Part shown: in pieces, positions 1-7,799 of the stretch
How positions within the stretch are numbered: position 1 is the stretch's first letter
Layout: each line of letters starts with the position of its first letter
NCBI RefSeq assembly: GCF_036116635.1
Contig: NZ_CP107995.1
Location: 806,001 to 870,000 of the forward strand
Length of the DNA: 64,000 nt
Origin: Amycolatopsis sp. NBC_00345
Lineage (GTDB): Bacteria > Actinomycetota > Actinomycetes > Mycobacteriales > Pseudonocardiaceae
Direction: 5' to 3'
The notes under the pieces: model-generated
What the model saw: only the letters and a program-made list of their open reading frames with translations
Told to the model about the DNA's origin: nothing
Databases searched by the model: none
Translations under genes and position numbers: made by a program

Positions 1-296
1 GCGGGCACGGCGAACGGCGTCGGCGCACCGTGGATGTGGCCCGCGTACGTCGTTTCGATGGCGACGCGATCGCCTTGGCGGAACGATTCCTTGACCGTCA
101 CCTTCACGTCGGCGATCAGCAGGTCGGTGCGCTGCTTCCAGCCGGCGACCCCGTCCCGGCCCGTCGAGACCGCGTTGACGCCGAGGTCGGTGTAGGTGCC
201 GTCCGGGGTGAACAGCTTCGCCAGCGCCTGCGGGTCGGTGCCGCTCCACGCCGCGGACCAGGCGGCCACGATGTCGTTGGTGTCCCGGGGTGTCAA
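1..296 (-). CDS. SnoaL-like/NTF2-fold protein (partial, 3' end outside window)
   Basis: The minus strand reads MTPRDTNDIVAAWSAAWSG and continues with a pattern typical of SnoaL-like small polyketide-cyclase/NTF2-fold proteins (AAWSGTDPQALAKLFTPDG). The protein runs off the left edge, so about 98 residues are visible. The likely start is TTG at 296, which overlaps the TGA of the upstream oxidoreductase gene (TTGA), so the two are probably translationally coupled. Family members are small cone-shaped-barrel enzymes or binding proteins, often encoded next to oxidoreductases. The specific substrate cannot be inferred. No clear Shine-Dalgarno sequence is visible, which is acceptable for a coupled gene. 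Confidence 0.7.
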   Translation of the reverse strand, partial: MTPRDTNDIVAAWSAAWSGTDPQALAKLFTPDGTYTDLGVNAVSTGRDGVAGWKQRTDLLIADVKVTVKESFRQGDRVAIETTYAGHIHGAPTPFAVP

Positions 297-1357
297 GGGA
301 CGAGGACGATCTTGCCGAGAGCCGTCCGGGAGGACGACTCGCTGAGCTCCAGCGCCGCGACGACCTCCGTCAACGGGAAGCGGGCCGCGATCTTCGCGGT
401 CACCACGCCGTCGCGCAGCAGTCCGAACAGGTAGGTGAGGTCGGTGCGGGTCCTGTCCTGGAACGCCGCCTGCTTGGCCGAACCCGGTTTGCCCGCGCCC
501 GTCCAGACGTTGTAGAAGCTCGCGTGCCGGCCCGTCGGCAGGTAGTTCCACATCGCGAGTTTCCCGGCCAGCATGAGGAATTCGGGCAGCACCGGGCCGG
601 TTTCGTCGATCTTGCTCGCGATGCTGTAGGAGACCAGCGTGCCGGTGCGGTTGAGCAGCCCGTACGAGACGGGGACGCTGTCGCCGCCGAGGTGGTCGAA
701 CACCGCGTCCACGCCGTCGGGGGCCAGCGCTCGCACCGCTTCGGCCAGATCGGGGACCCGGTAGTCGATCGGCTCCACGCCCATCGCGCGCAGCGCCTCG
801 TGGTGACGCGGGCCGGCCGTGCCGATCACGCGGGCGCCCGCGTGCCGCGCGAGCTGCACCAGGATCGTGCCCACACCACCGCTGGCGCCCAGCACGAGCA
901 CGGTCTGCCCGGCCTGGACCTTCGCGCTGCGGTGCAACATCTGGTACGCGGTCAGCCCGTTCACGATCAGCGTCTCCGCCTCGTCCGCGCTGATCCCGTC
1001 GGGCACCTGCACCAGGTCGGCGGCGGTGAGCAGCACGGCCGTGGCCCAGCCGCCGGTCTTGGTCAGCGCGGCGACCCGCCGCCCGACCAAGACGCGGTCC
1101 ACGCCGGGGCCGACGGCCTCGACGACGCCGACGAGGTCGTAGCCGGGCACGAATGGGAACTCGGGCTGGCCGTAGTAGCGGCCCCGGCGCATCGCGCTCT
1201 CGGCGGCGGACACGGCCGTCGACTCGACGCGCACCAGGGCCTGGCCGGCGGCGGGCGCCGGCAGCGCGCGCTCGACCAGTCGGAGGCCGGACGGTTCGAC
1301 CTTGCCCGGCAGGACTACCTCGGTGGCGGTCACCTCGGGGGCGTTCTTCTCACTCAC
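293..1357 (-). CDS. Zinc-independent MDR-type NADPH:quinone oxidoreductase
   Basis: This is a 354-residue medium-chain dehydrogenase/reductase. It has an N-terminal GroES-like half (about residues 25-130) and a Rossmann half whose nucleotide-binding motif GASGGVG lies at residues 157-163. The structural and catalytic zinc cysteines of alcohol dehydrogenases are absent, which points to the quinone oxidoreductase/enoyl reductase branch that uses NADPH. It ends by overlapping the SnoaL-like gene. A good promoter lies upstream (see 1411..1438), and the remains of a divergent TetR gene lie just beyond it, so this gene may have lost its own regulator. The electron acceptor is unknown. Confidence 0.88.
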   Translation of the reverse strand: MSEKNAPEVTATEVVLPGKVEPSGLRLVERALPAPAAGQALVRVESTAVSAAESAMRRGRYYGQPEFPFVPGYDLVGVVEAVGPGVDRVLVGRRVAALTKTGGWATAVLLTAADLVQVPDGISADEAETLIVNGLTAYQMLHRSAKVQAGQTVLVLGASGGVGTILVQLARHAGARVIGTAGPRHHEALRAMGVEPIDYRVPDLAEAVRALAPDGVDAVFDHLGGDSVPVSYGLLNRTGTLVSYSIASKIDETGPVLPEFLMLAGKLAMWNYLPTGRHASFYNVWTGAGKPGSAKQAAFQDRTRTDLTYLFGLLRDGVVTAKIAARFPLTEVVAALELSESSSRTALGKIVLVP

Positions 1358-1410
1358 GGCCGGCTCCTCGACTATCGGCGACTGTACATCGCACTGTTAA
1401 TGGTCGTAAC

Positions 1411-1438
1411 TATGTATCGATGCGTCATACTGTGTCAA
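1411..1438 (-). promoter_or_regulatory. Promoter of the quinone oxidoreductase gene
   Basis: Reading the minus strand, a consensus -35 TTGACA (1438..1433) is followed after 16 bp by TACATA (1416..1411). This leaves an untranslated leader of roughly 45 nt to the ATG at 1357. The spacer contains GTATCGATG on the plus strand (1414-1422), which also occurs upstream of the intact WHG-type TetR gene (3558-3566). Confidence 0.5.
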
Positions 1439-1455
1439 CTCGTCAGCAGAAATGA

Positions 1456-1760
1456 GGTGACCGTGCTGCCCGAGCAGGAGCTGACCCGGCGCGACCGGTA
1501 CGGCGCCGGACCGTGGCCGAGGTCAAAGAGGCCGCCATGGCTCAGGTGCGGGCACAACTGGGCCGGTGGAACGGGGGAGACCGGTCCGGCCTGCCGATCC
1601 AGGTCCCGCACTTCGGGCTGGTCTGGTGGAGCCGGCTGATCGGCCTGGAGCTGGAGCAGCACACGCCGGCCCGGGCTGTGCTACCGGAGCGAGGTCGAAA
1701 TGATGGTGGACAGCCTCCGTCGCGGGCGGGCGAGCAGCGCGGAGAGTCGCCGATTGTCGT
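1456..1760 (+). pseudogene. Decayed TetR-family (WHG-type) regulator
   Basis: Pieces of a TetR regulator of the WHG C-terminal type are scattered over three frames. An N-terminal piece reads VLPEQELTRRDR. It is followed in another frame by RTVAEVKEAAMAQVRAQ, which matches the start of helix 1. After a large internal deletion that removes the recognition helix comes FGLVWWSRLIGLELEQH, which resembles the conserved WSRLHGLISLE segment. A third frame gives YRSEVEMMVDSLRRG, like the family C-terminus. The gene therefore carries at least two frameshifts and an internal deletion. It is divergent from the oxidoreductase gene and was probably its regulator. The intact TetR at 2847..3536 shows the same domain plan. 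Confidence 0.55.
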
Positions 1761-1795
1761 CCCGGGCAAGGAGGCGATGCGGTTAACTGTCCGGC

Positions 1796-2130
1796 ATGTC
1801 ATACCCGGACGCCCCGGCACCACAACAGTCATTCCCGCAGCCGCAGCCGGCAGCCACGAGATCCAAGGCCGGCTACGGCCTGCTGATCGCCGCGATCCTG
1901 TTCGCCGGTTTCGGTGGCGGCCTGCTGGCGTGGCACCCCTGGGACAAGGGCCCGGCGCCGGCGCCCCCAAGGACCCGCGGCACATCACCATCCAGAAAGT
2001 CGGCGACCAGAGCGATCCGACCGACTCCGGTTCGACCCGGCCGGTCTACTGCATGACCAACGAGACCGGCGGCCTGTCCTGCGTCGTGATGCCCACCCGC
2101 TACAGCGGTATCGAGGCCTCGACCGGCTGA
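1796..2130 (+). pseudogene. Small Pro-rich single-TM protein, frameshifted
   Basis: Translation from ATG 1796 gives a Pro/Gln-rich head (MSYPDAPAPQQSFPQPQPAA) and one hydrophobic helix (YGLLIAAILFAGFGGGLLAW). The plausible continuation, APKDPRHITIQ through CVVMPTRYSGIEASTG to a TGA at 2128-2130, lies in the next frame. The shift falls in the GC-rich stretch about 1949-1968, which holds a run of five C. One extra C there would restore a protein of about 112 residues with a short extracytoplasmic tail carrying two cysteines. It may be a true frameshift or a sequencing error. No function is recognised. Confidence 0.5.
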
Positions 2131-2165
2131 TCCCGCGTGGCCGGCTCTGTCCCCGTCCCGCCCAC

Positions 2166-2179
2166 TGAGCGAGCGCTTA
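2166..2179. promoter_or_regulatory. TetR-type operator TGAGC-GAGC-GCTTA
   Basis: The inverted repeat TGAGC/GCTTA with a 4-bp spacer lies 37 bp before the TetR ATG and overlaps a -10-like TAGAAT (2178-2183). The same architecture, T(A/G)AGC-N4-GCTTA, recurs at 32861 and 58362 upstream of two FabG-like genes. The natural reading is autoregulation by the adjacent TetR. Confidence 0.55.
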
Positions 2180-2215
2180 GAATAGCCCGGACGGTGGATC
2201 AGGAAGGATCGCGGG

Positions 2216-2833
2216 ATGACGATGTCGCTCTCGGCCGAGTTGTGGCCCGACGTGCAGCCCGAGACCGCGCGCCGGCTCATGCTGGCCGGGGTGGAGTCCT
2301 TCGCGCGGCGCGGTTACCACGCCACCACCACCCGTGACATCGCGAGCGCCGCCGGCATGAGCCCGGCCGCGCTGTACGTGCACTTCCCGTCCAAGGCGGC
2401 GCTGCTGTTCGCCATCAGCCGCAGCGGGCACGAGCAGACGCTGGCGCTGGTGGAGGACGCGGTGGCGAAGGTCGAGGACCCGGTGGAGCGCATCCGCCTG
2501 CTGGTGACGGACTTCGTGGCCTGGCACGCGCGGCGGCACACCGTCGCGCGGGTGGTGCAGTACGAGCTGAACGCCTTGCCGGAGCAGGAGTTCGAGGTCG
2601 TCGCCGAGCTGCGCCGCGGGATCGAGCGCATCGTCCGCGACGTGATCACCGCGGGCTCGGCCACCGGCGCCTTCACCGTCACCGACCCGCACACCGCGGC
2701 CCGCGCCGTGCTGTCGCTGGGGGTCGACGTGGCCCGCTGGTACAGCGAGCGCAGCCGCCAGACGCCTCAGGCGCTGGGCCAGGAGTACAGCGAACTCGTG
2801 CTGCGCATGCTGGGCACCCGGACGGATTCGTGA
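2216..2833 (+). CDS. TetR/AcrR family transcriptional regulator
   Basis: This is a 205-residue TetR regulator. The N-terminal helix-turn-helix spans about residues 17-63 (GYHATTTRDIASAAGMSPAA then LYVHFPSKAALL) and is followed by an all-helical ligand domain of usual length. The start is the ATG at 2216 in GCGGGATGACG; a second ATG at 2222 is also possible. The palindrome at 2166..2179 overlaps its probable promoter and suggests autorepression. Matching palindromes precede the SDR operon at 32910 and the FabG gene at 58204, so this protein is the local candidate for regulator of acyl-chain metabolism genes. That link is inferred. Confidence 0.85.
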   Translation: MTMSLSAELWPDVQPETARRLMLAGVESFARRGYHATTTRDIASAAGMSPAALYVHFPSKAALLFAISRSGHEQTLALVEDAVAKVEDPVERIRLLVTDFVAWHARRHTVARVVQYELNALPEQEFEVVAELRRGIERIVRDVITAGSATGAFTVTDPHTAARAVLSLGVDVARWYSERSRQTPQALGQEYSELVLRMLGTRTDS

Positions 2834-2846
2834 GTCTTCGCGCCGG

Positions 2847-3536
2847 TCAAGGCCCGAGGGACTTGACGGCGTTGTCGATCTCCCAGTCGATCAGCCGCTG
2901 CGCTTCGATGGTGTGGTTGTCCAGCATGCCGGTCAGTTCGAGGCTCACGATCCCGTGCACCCGCGTCCAGATCACGATCGCGGCGCGGGCGGCCCGAGGG
3001 GTGGCGTCCGGCCGCTCTTGAGCCCGGGCCCAGTGCCTCAACTGCCCGTCCAGCGTGCGGTCACCACTGCCGCCGTCGGCCGGCGCGGTCTCCTGAACGG
3101 CCACCAGCAGGTCCATCAGCAGCGCCATCGACTGGTCCAGCGGGGTCGGCCCGGCCACGTCGGCGGGCAGGTCGCCGCGCTCGCCGAACAGCATCCCGTA
3201 CCGCTTCGGGTGCCGCAGCGCCCAGTCGCGGTAGGCGCCGACCACCAGCCGGATGCGCGCTTGCGGCGCTCGCCTGCTGCCTTCCACGGCCTCGGCCATG
3301 ACCACCGTGAGCTGCCGGTAGGACACCGCGACCAGGTACGCCACCAGCGCGTCCCGTGACACGAAGTACCGGTAGACCGCCGGTGCCGACATCGCCATGC
3401 CCCGGGCCAGCGCCGCGATCGTCAGCGCGTGCACCCCGTCACTGTCGATGATCGCGAACGACGTGTCCTCGATCTCCTGGAGAGTCTGGGCCCGCAGTCG
3501 CTCGCGCCGGCTCGGCACCGGCGGTTCGGTGGTCAT
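2847..3536 (-). CDS. TetR family regulator with WHG C-terminal domain
   Basis: This is a 229-residue regulator. The DNA-binding domain covers about residues 9-68 (ALTIAALARGMAMSAPAVYR then YFVSRDALV). The C-terminal half has the RVHGIVSLELTGML pattern typical of TetR proteins with the WHG domain. It is transcribed towards the preceding TetR gene and ends 13 bp from it. Its upstream region (3537-3613) contains TAAC/GTTA-rich imperfect repeats and the GTATCGATG nonamer shared with the promoter at 1411..1438. The effector is unknown. Confidence 0.85.
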   Translation of the reverse strand: MTTEPPVPSRRERLRAQTLQEIEDTSFAIIDSDGVHALTIAALARGMAMSAPAVYRYFVSRDALVAYLVAVSYRQLTVVMAEAVEGSRRAPQARIRLVVGAYRDWALRHPKRYGMLFGERGDLPADVAGPTPLDQSMALLMDLLVAVQETAPADGGSGDRTLDGQLRHWARAQERPDATPRAARAAIVIWTRVHGIVSLELTGMLDNHTIEAQRLIDWEIDNAVKSLGP

Positions 3537-3613
3537 CTTCGCATCATAACGACCCGTATCGATGTTTACCGGTAGCTCGACTCGTTACGACCGATAACAC
3601 ATCGACGGCACGA

Positions 3614-4543
3614 TCACATCGACGGCGCAGTGTCCGTACCGATCGCGGCGGCGCGCAGCGCGTCGGCCAGCTGCGCGGCCGGTTCGGGCAGCGGCCCGGG
3701 CAGCCGGGCGAGGACGATGCGGCGTTGTTCGGCCGGCCCGCCGCGGACGGGCAGGATCCGCACTCCGCCGGGTGCCACGGAGGTGAGCGCGGTGGGCACG
3801 GTGGTGATGCCGCAGCCCGCGGCGACCAAGCCCAGCTTGGCCAGCCAGTCACGGGCGGTGTGCGCGATCACGGGCCGCTCGTCCAGACCGGGCCACGCCC
3901 CCATCAGCCGTTCCTCGCCCGACGCCGAACCGGCGATCCACCGCTGACCGTGCAGCTCGGCCACATCGATGAACTCGCCCTTGGCGAGCGGATGGCCGGA
4001 CGGCACGGCCACGCGCAGGCCGCGCTCGGTCAGCGTCCGTAGCCGCAAGGCCGGGGTTTCGGTGTCGGGTGGGCGAAACGGCGGGGCCGAGGCCAGCAGC
4101 GCCAGATCGAGCGTGCCGGCGCGCAACGCCCGGACCAGCGCGGGTGTGCTGCCTTCGCGGGTGGTCACGGTGATGGCGGGATGCGTGCGGTGCAGCGCGG
4201 CCAGCGCCCGGGGCACCAGCGCGGCCCCGGCACTGGTGAACCAGCCCAGCCGCACCGTGGCGGGTTCGCCGGGCTCCCCGGCCAGTTCCCGCGCGGCGGC
4301 GTCGATCTGGTCGACCACGGTGGCGGCGCGGCGCACCACGATCCGGCCGGCCGCGGTCAGGCGGACCCCGTCGTGGCGGCGCTCCAGGAGCGACGAGCCT
4401 GCCGCGCGCTCCAACGCGGCGATCTGCCGGGATACCGCGGACTGGGTGTAGCCGAGCGCGGTGGCCGCGGCGGTGAGCGTCCCCCGCTCGGCCACCTCTC
4501 GGAACACCCGCAGTGCGATCAGCGACGCGTCGGCGAAGGCCAT
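3614..4543 (-). CDS. LysR family transcriptional regulator
   Basis: This 309-residue LysR-type regulator has an N-terminal winged HTH (residues about 6-65, LTAAATALGYTQSAVSRQIA) and a periplasmic-binding-like effector domain (about 90-300). It is divergent from the short-chain dehydrogenase at 4615 with a 71-bp intergenic region, the usual arrangement of a LysR regulator and its target. The inducer is not predictable. An alternative reading frame over the same region is a shadow. Confidence 0.88.
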   Translation of the reverse strand: MAFADASLIALRVFREVAERGTLTAAATALGYTQSAVSRQIAALERAAGSSLLERRHDGVRLTAAGRIVVRRAATVVDQIDAAARELAGEPGEPATVRLGWFTSAGAALVPRALAALHRTHPAITVTTREGSTPALVRALRAGTLDLALLASAPPFRPPDTETPALRLRTLTERGLRVAVPSGHPLAKGEFIDVAELHGQRWIAGSASGEERLMGAWPGLDERPVIAHTARDWLAKLGLVAAGCGITTVPTALTSVAPGGVRILPVRGGPAEQRRIVLARLPGPLPEPAAQLADALRAAAIGTDTAPSM

Positions 4544-4614
4544 GACACTTGAGCATACCGTGGTTGAGTTTCTCTCGCTGGTGGCATGCCTCCGGGCGAC
4601 CTAGCGTGGTGGGC

Positions 4615-5559
4615 ATGAACCTGATCCACACACCTTTCGGCTTTGCCGCCACCGCCGCCGAAGCCGCCGTGGGCATCGACTTGACCGGCCGGCGAGCGAT
4701 GGTGACCGGCGCCTCCTCGGGGCTGGGCGTGGAGACCGCCCGTGCCCTGGCCGGCACCGGCGCGGAGGTCACCCTGGCGGTCCGGGACGTCGAGGCCGGT
4801 GAGCGCGCCGCCAAGGACATCACCGCGACCACCGGCAACACCGCGCTTCGCGTCGCCCGGCTCGATCTGACCGACCCGGCCTCCATCGCGGCCTTCATCG
4901 TGGCGTGGGACGGGCCGCTGCACGTACTGGTCGCCAACGCCGGTGTGATGGCCTGCCCCGAGCAGCACACCCCGGAGGGCTGGGAGTGGCAGTTCGCCAC
5001 CAACCACCTCGGCCACTTCGCACTGGCCACCGGTCTGCACGCGGCACTGGCCGCCGACGGGGCCGCCCGCATCGTGATGGTCAGCTCCAGCGGCCATCAG
5101 CTCTCGCCGGTGGTCTTCGACGACGTCCACTTCGCCTTCCGTCCCTATGATCCGTGGCTGGCCTACGGGCAGTCCAAGACGGCCAACGTGCTGTTCGCGG
5201 TCGAGGCGGCCCGACGCTGGGCCGGGGACGGCATCACCGCGAACGCGCTGATGCCCGGCGCGATCCACACCAACCTGCAACGCCACACCGAGGGCCGGGG
5301 CAGCGGTGCCGTTCCGCCCGAGTTGATCAAGACACCGGAGCAGGGCGCGGCGACCTCGGTCCTGCTGGCCACCTCACCGCTGCTGGACGGGGTCGGCGGC
5401 CGGTACTTCGCCGACGGCAACGAGACCGGGACCGTCGACCGCCGCGGCGCCGCGCCGCCCCTGCACGGCGTGGCCCGCTACGCACTGGACCCGGACAACG
5501 CCCGCCGGCTGTGGACCCTCTCCGAGCGGCTGCTCGCGACGGCCGGTCGAAGGTCATGA
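4615..5559 (+). CDS. Short-chain dehydrogenase/reductase (retinol-dehydrogenase-like)
   Basis: This 314-residue SDR has the NAD(P)-binding motif TGASSGLG at residues 31-38, the NAG motif (LVANAG) and the catalytic pair Tyr184/Lys188 in YGQSK. The ATG at 4615 is chosen because it follows GTGGTGGGC and gives the normal family length; the frame is open further upstream. The protein resembles the bacterial retinol/WW-domain oxidoreductase-like SDR group. It is probably controlled by the divergent LysR regulator and is coupled by an ATGA overlap to a second SDR. The substrate is unknown. Confidence 0.87.
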   Translation: MNLIHTPFGFAATAAEAAVGIDLTGRRAMVTGASSGLGVETARALAGTGAEVTLAVRDVEAGERAAKDITATTGNTALRVARLDLTDPASIAAFIVAWDGPLHVLVANAGVMACPEQHTPEGWEWQFATNHLGHFALATGLHAALAADGAARIVMVSSSGHQLSPVVFDDVHFAFRPYDPWLAYGQSKTANVLFAVEAARRWAGDGITANALMPGAIHTNLQRHTEGRGSGAVPPELIKTPEQGAATSVLLATSPLLDGVGGRYFADGNETGTVDRRGAAPPLHGVARYALDPDNARRLWTLSERLLATAGRRS

Positions 5560-6392
5560 CCCCGAAAGTCGCCCTGGTCACCGGTGCCACCCAAGGGCTG
5601 GGCCTGGCCCTGGTCGAAGGGCTGGCCCAGCGCCTGACGCCGGCGGACACCGTCTACCTCACCGGACGCGACCTCGACCGCGTCACCCAGGCCGTCGCCG
5701 CCCTGCCCGGTGGCGGCGCCCGGGTCCGCGGCGAGATCCTCGACGTCGCCCAGACCGGCGCCGCCGACCGCCTCGCCGCCCAGCTGGCCGACCGGCACGG
5801 CGGCGTGGACATCATGTTCGGCAACGCCGTCATGCGGGCCGGCCCCGGCGACGACCCGCGCACGATCGTGGACGCCTACGCCGAGGTCAACAACTTCGGC
5901 ACCACGCGGGTGCTGCGGGCCTTCGCCCCGCTGCTGCGGGACAACGGCCGGTTGATCGTCGTGGCGAGTTCCCTCGGCACCCTGTACCACCTCGCACCCG
6001 TGCTGCACGGCCGGTTCGCCGAACTGTCCTCATTGGACGATGTGGACGAGCAGGTCGCCGCCTGGCGGGACGCGGTGCGGGACGGCAGCGCCCGGGGCGG
6101 GGCGTGGCCGGGGTTCGTCAACATCCCGTCCAAGATCGGCCAGGTCGCCGCCGTCCGCGCGCTGGCGAGCCAGCGCCGCGAGCAGGACCTCGCCCGCGGC
6201 ATCCTGCTGGCCGCCGTCTGCCCCGGCATGATGAACACCCCCACCTCCGCCCTGTGGTGGGACGTCACCGGCGCCCCCACCCCGGCGCAGGCCGCTGCCG
6301 CCCTGCTGAAGCTCGCGTTCGACCCGGTCGATCCCGGTCACTACGGCGAGCTGGTGCGTGACGGCCGGACCCTGCCGTGGGCTCCGGGCTGA
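5556..6392 (+). CDS. SDR-family protein lacking the usual catalytic tyrosine
   Basis: This 278-residue Rossmann protein has TGATQGLG at residues 10-17 and begins at the ATGA overlap with the upstream SDR. It resembles carbonyl-reductase-like SDRs with an insertion before the active-site helix. The expected YxxxK reads NIPSK in FVNIPSKIGQVAAVRALA: the lysine is kept but asparagine replaces tyrosine. It may use another acid, be non-catalytic, or belong to a subgroup with altered chemistry. A strong hairpin after the gene separates it from the convergent aspartokinase. Confidence 0.82.
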   Translation: MTPKVALVTGATQGLGLALVEGLAQRLTPADTVYLTGRDLDRVTQAVAALPGGGARVRGEILDVAQTGAADRLAAQLADRHGGVDIMFGNAVMRAGPGDDPRTIVDAYAEVNNFGTTRVLRAFAPLLRDNGRLIVVASSLGTLYHLAPVLHGRFAELSSLDDVDEQVAAWRDAVRDGSARGGAWPGFVNIPSKIGQVAAVRALASQRREQDLARGILLAAVCPGMMNTPTSALWWDVTGAPTPAQAAAALLKLAFDPVDPGHYGELVRDGRTLPWAPG

Positions 6393-6425
6393 TCGGGGGC
6401 CGGCACCATCCCGGGGCCCGGACAA

Positions 6426-6463
6426 GACTGTGCCACTCCGGAGAACCTGGCGGTGGCACAGTC
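6426..6463. terminator. Bidirectional terminator hairpin
   Basis: GACTGTGCCAC (6426-6436) pairs perfectly with GTGGCACAGTC (6453-6463), and the inner bases CCGG/CCTGG can pair further. It lies between the convergent ends of the SDR gene (6392) and the aspartokinase gene (6525). Confidence 0.7.
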
Positions 6464-6524
6464 AACGGCGAGCGGCGGCGCGGTCACCGGATGGTGTGCC
6501 GCGGAGCCTGCGCCCGAGGGGTTG

Positions 6525-7799
6525 TCACGCCGTGGCGCCGGCCCGGTTGCCCGCGGGCAGGACGACCCGGGGCGGCTCGTGCAGGCCGAAGGCGCGGTGC
6601 AGGGCGCGGACGGCCTCGTCGAGGCGGGCGCGGTCGCACAGGGCGGACAGCCGCAGTTCGGAGACGGCCAGCTGGCGCACCCCGGCGCCGGCCGCGGCCA
6701 GCGTTTCCAGGAACGTCGCGGTCACGGTCGCGTCCGAGCGCACGCCGGTGCCGACCACCGAGACCTTGCCCGCGCCTTCGTCGTGGCTCAGCCGGGCGAA
6801 GCCGATCTCGGCCCGGCGCACGTCGAGCGCGGTCAATGCCCGCGCCAGGCCGGGTTCCGGCACGACCACGGTGAGGTCCACTGTGGACGAACCGGTGCGG
6901 GAGGGGGTGCGGGTGAGCATGTCGACCTCCACCCCGGTGCCCGCGAGGGCGCGGAGCACGAGCGCGGTCGTCGTGGGGGCCGGCGGCACGTCGGTGAGGG
7001 TGACGGCCACGACGGAGCGGTCGTGCGCGACGCCGGTGATGGCTGGCTGTTCCATGATGTCCTCCGGGACTGCGGAAACGAGGGTGCCGGGATGATCGGT
7101 GTAGGAAGAGCGGACGTGGAGCCGGACGCCGTGCTGGTGGGCGCATTCGACGCACCGCGCCATCAGCACCTTGGCCCCGGCCGTCGCCAGTTCCAGCATC
7201 GCCGGGTGGCCGATGGCCGGGATCCGCCGCGCGTCCGGCACGATCCGGGGGTCGGCGGTGTAGACGCCGTCGACGTCGGTGTAGATCTCGCACCGCTGGG
7301 CCGCGAGCGCGGCGGCCAGCGCGACCGCGGTGGTGTCGGAGCCGCCGCGGCCGAGGGTGGTCGTGTCCGAAGTGTCCGGCCGGACGCCCTGGAACCCGGC
7401 CACCACCACGATCCGGCCGTCGGAGAGCTCGCGGCGGACCCGGGCCGGGTCGATGTCGAGGATGCGCGCGCCGCCGTGGGACGGGGTGGTGCGCAGCCCG
7501 GCCTGCCCGCCCGAGAGCGAGCAGGCGCCGACCCCGAGCCGCTGCAGCGCCATCGTCAGCAGGGCGCTGGAAATGTGCTCCCCGGCCGAAAGCAGGTGGT
7601 CCAGCTCGCGGGGCGCCGGGGTTTCGCTCACCTGCCCGGCGAGGGCGAGCAGGCGGTCGGTGGTGTCGCCCATCGCGGACACCACCACGGCGATCTGGCC
7701 GCCGTCACGCCGCGCGCCCGCGATCCGTTCGGCGACCGCGGAGATCCGCTCGGGAGTGGCCACGGACGAGCCACCGTACTTCTGCACGATGAGGGTCAT
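6525..7799 (-). CDS. Aspartate kinase, probably dedicated to poly-diaminobutyrate synthesis
   Basis: This 424-residue aspartokinase begins MTLIVQKYGGSSVATPERIS, the classic amino-acid-kinase signature. The kinase domain covers about residues 1-250 and two ACT domains follow. It phosphorylates L-aspartate, the first step towards aspartate semialdehyde. It is the last gene of a three-gene operon and overlaps the aminotransferase stop codon as ATGA. The first ACT domain is unusual: where housekeeping enzymes have the conserved VGVPD and VQN segments involved in lysine/threonine inhibition, this one reads LTDVPPAPT and MLTRTPSRTG. The second ACT looks ordinary. I infer that it may escape feedback control so that precursor flux continues. 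Confidence 0.9.
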   Translation of the reverse strand: MTLIVQKYGGSSVATPERISAVAERIAGARRDGGQIAVVVSAMGDTTDRLLALAGQVSETPAPRELDHLLSAGEHISSALLTMALQRLGVGACSLSGGQAGLRTTPSHGGARILDIDPARVRRELSDGRIVVVAGFQGVRPDTSDTTTLGRGGSDTTAVALAAALAAQRCEIYTDVDGVYTADPRIVPDARRIPAIGHPAMLELATAGAKVLMARCVECAHQHGVRLHVRSSYTDHPGTLVSAVPEDIMEQPAITGVAHDRSVVAVTLTDVPPAPTTTALVLRALAGTGVEVDMLTRTPSRTGSSTVDLTVVVPEPGLARALTALDVRRAEIGFARLSHDEGAGKVSVVGTGVRSDATVTATFLETLAAAGAGVRQLAVSELRLSALCDRARLDEAVRALHRAFGLHEPPRVVLPAGNRAGATA

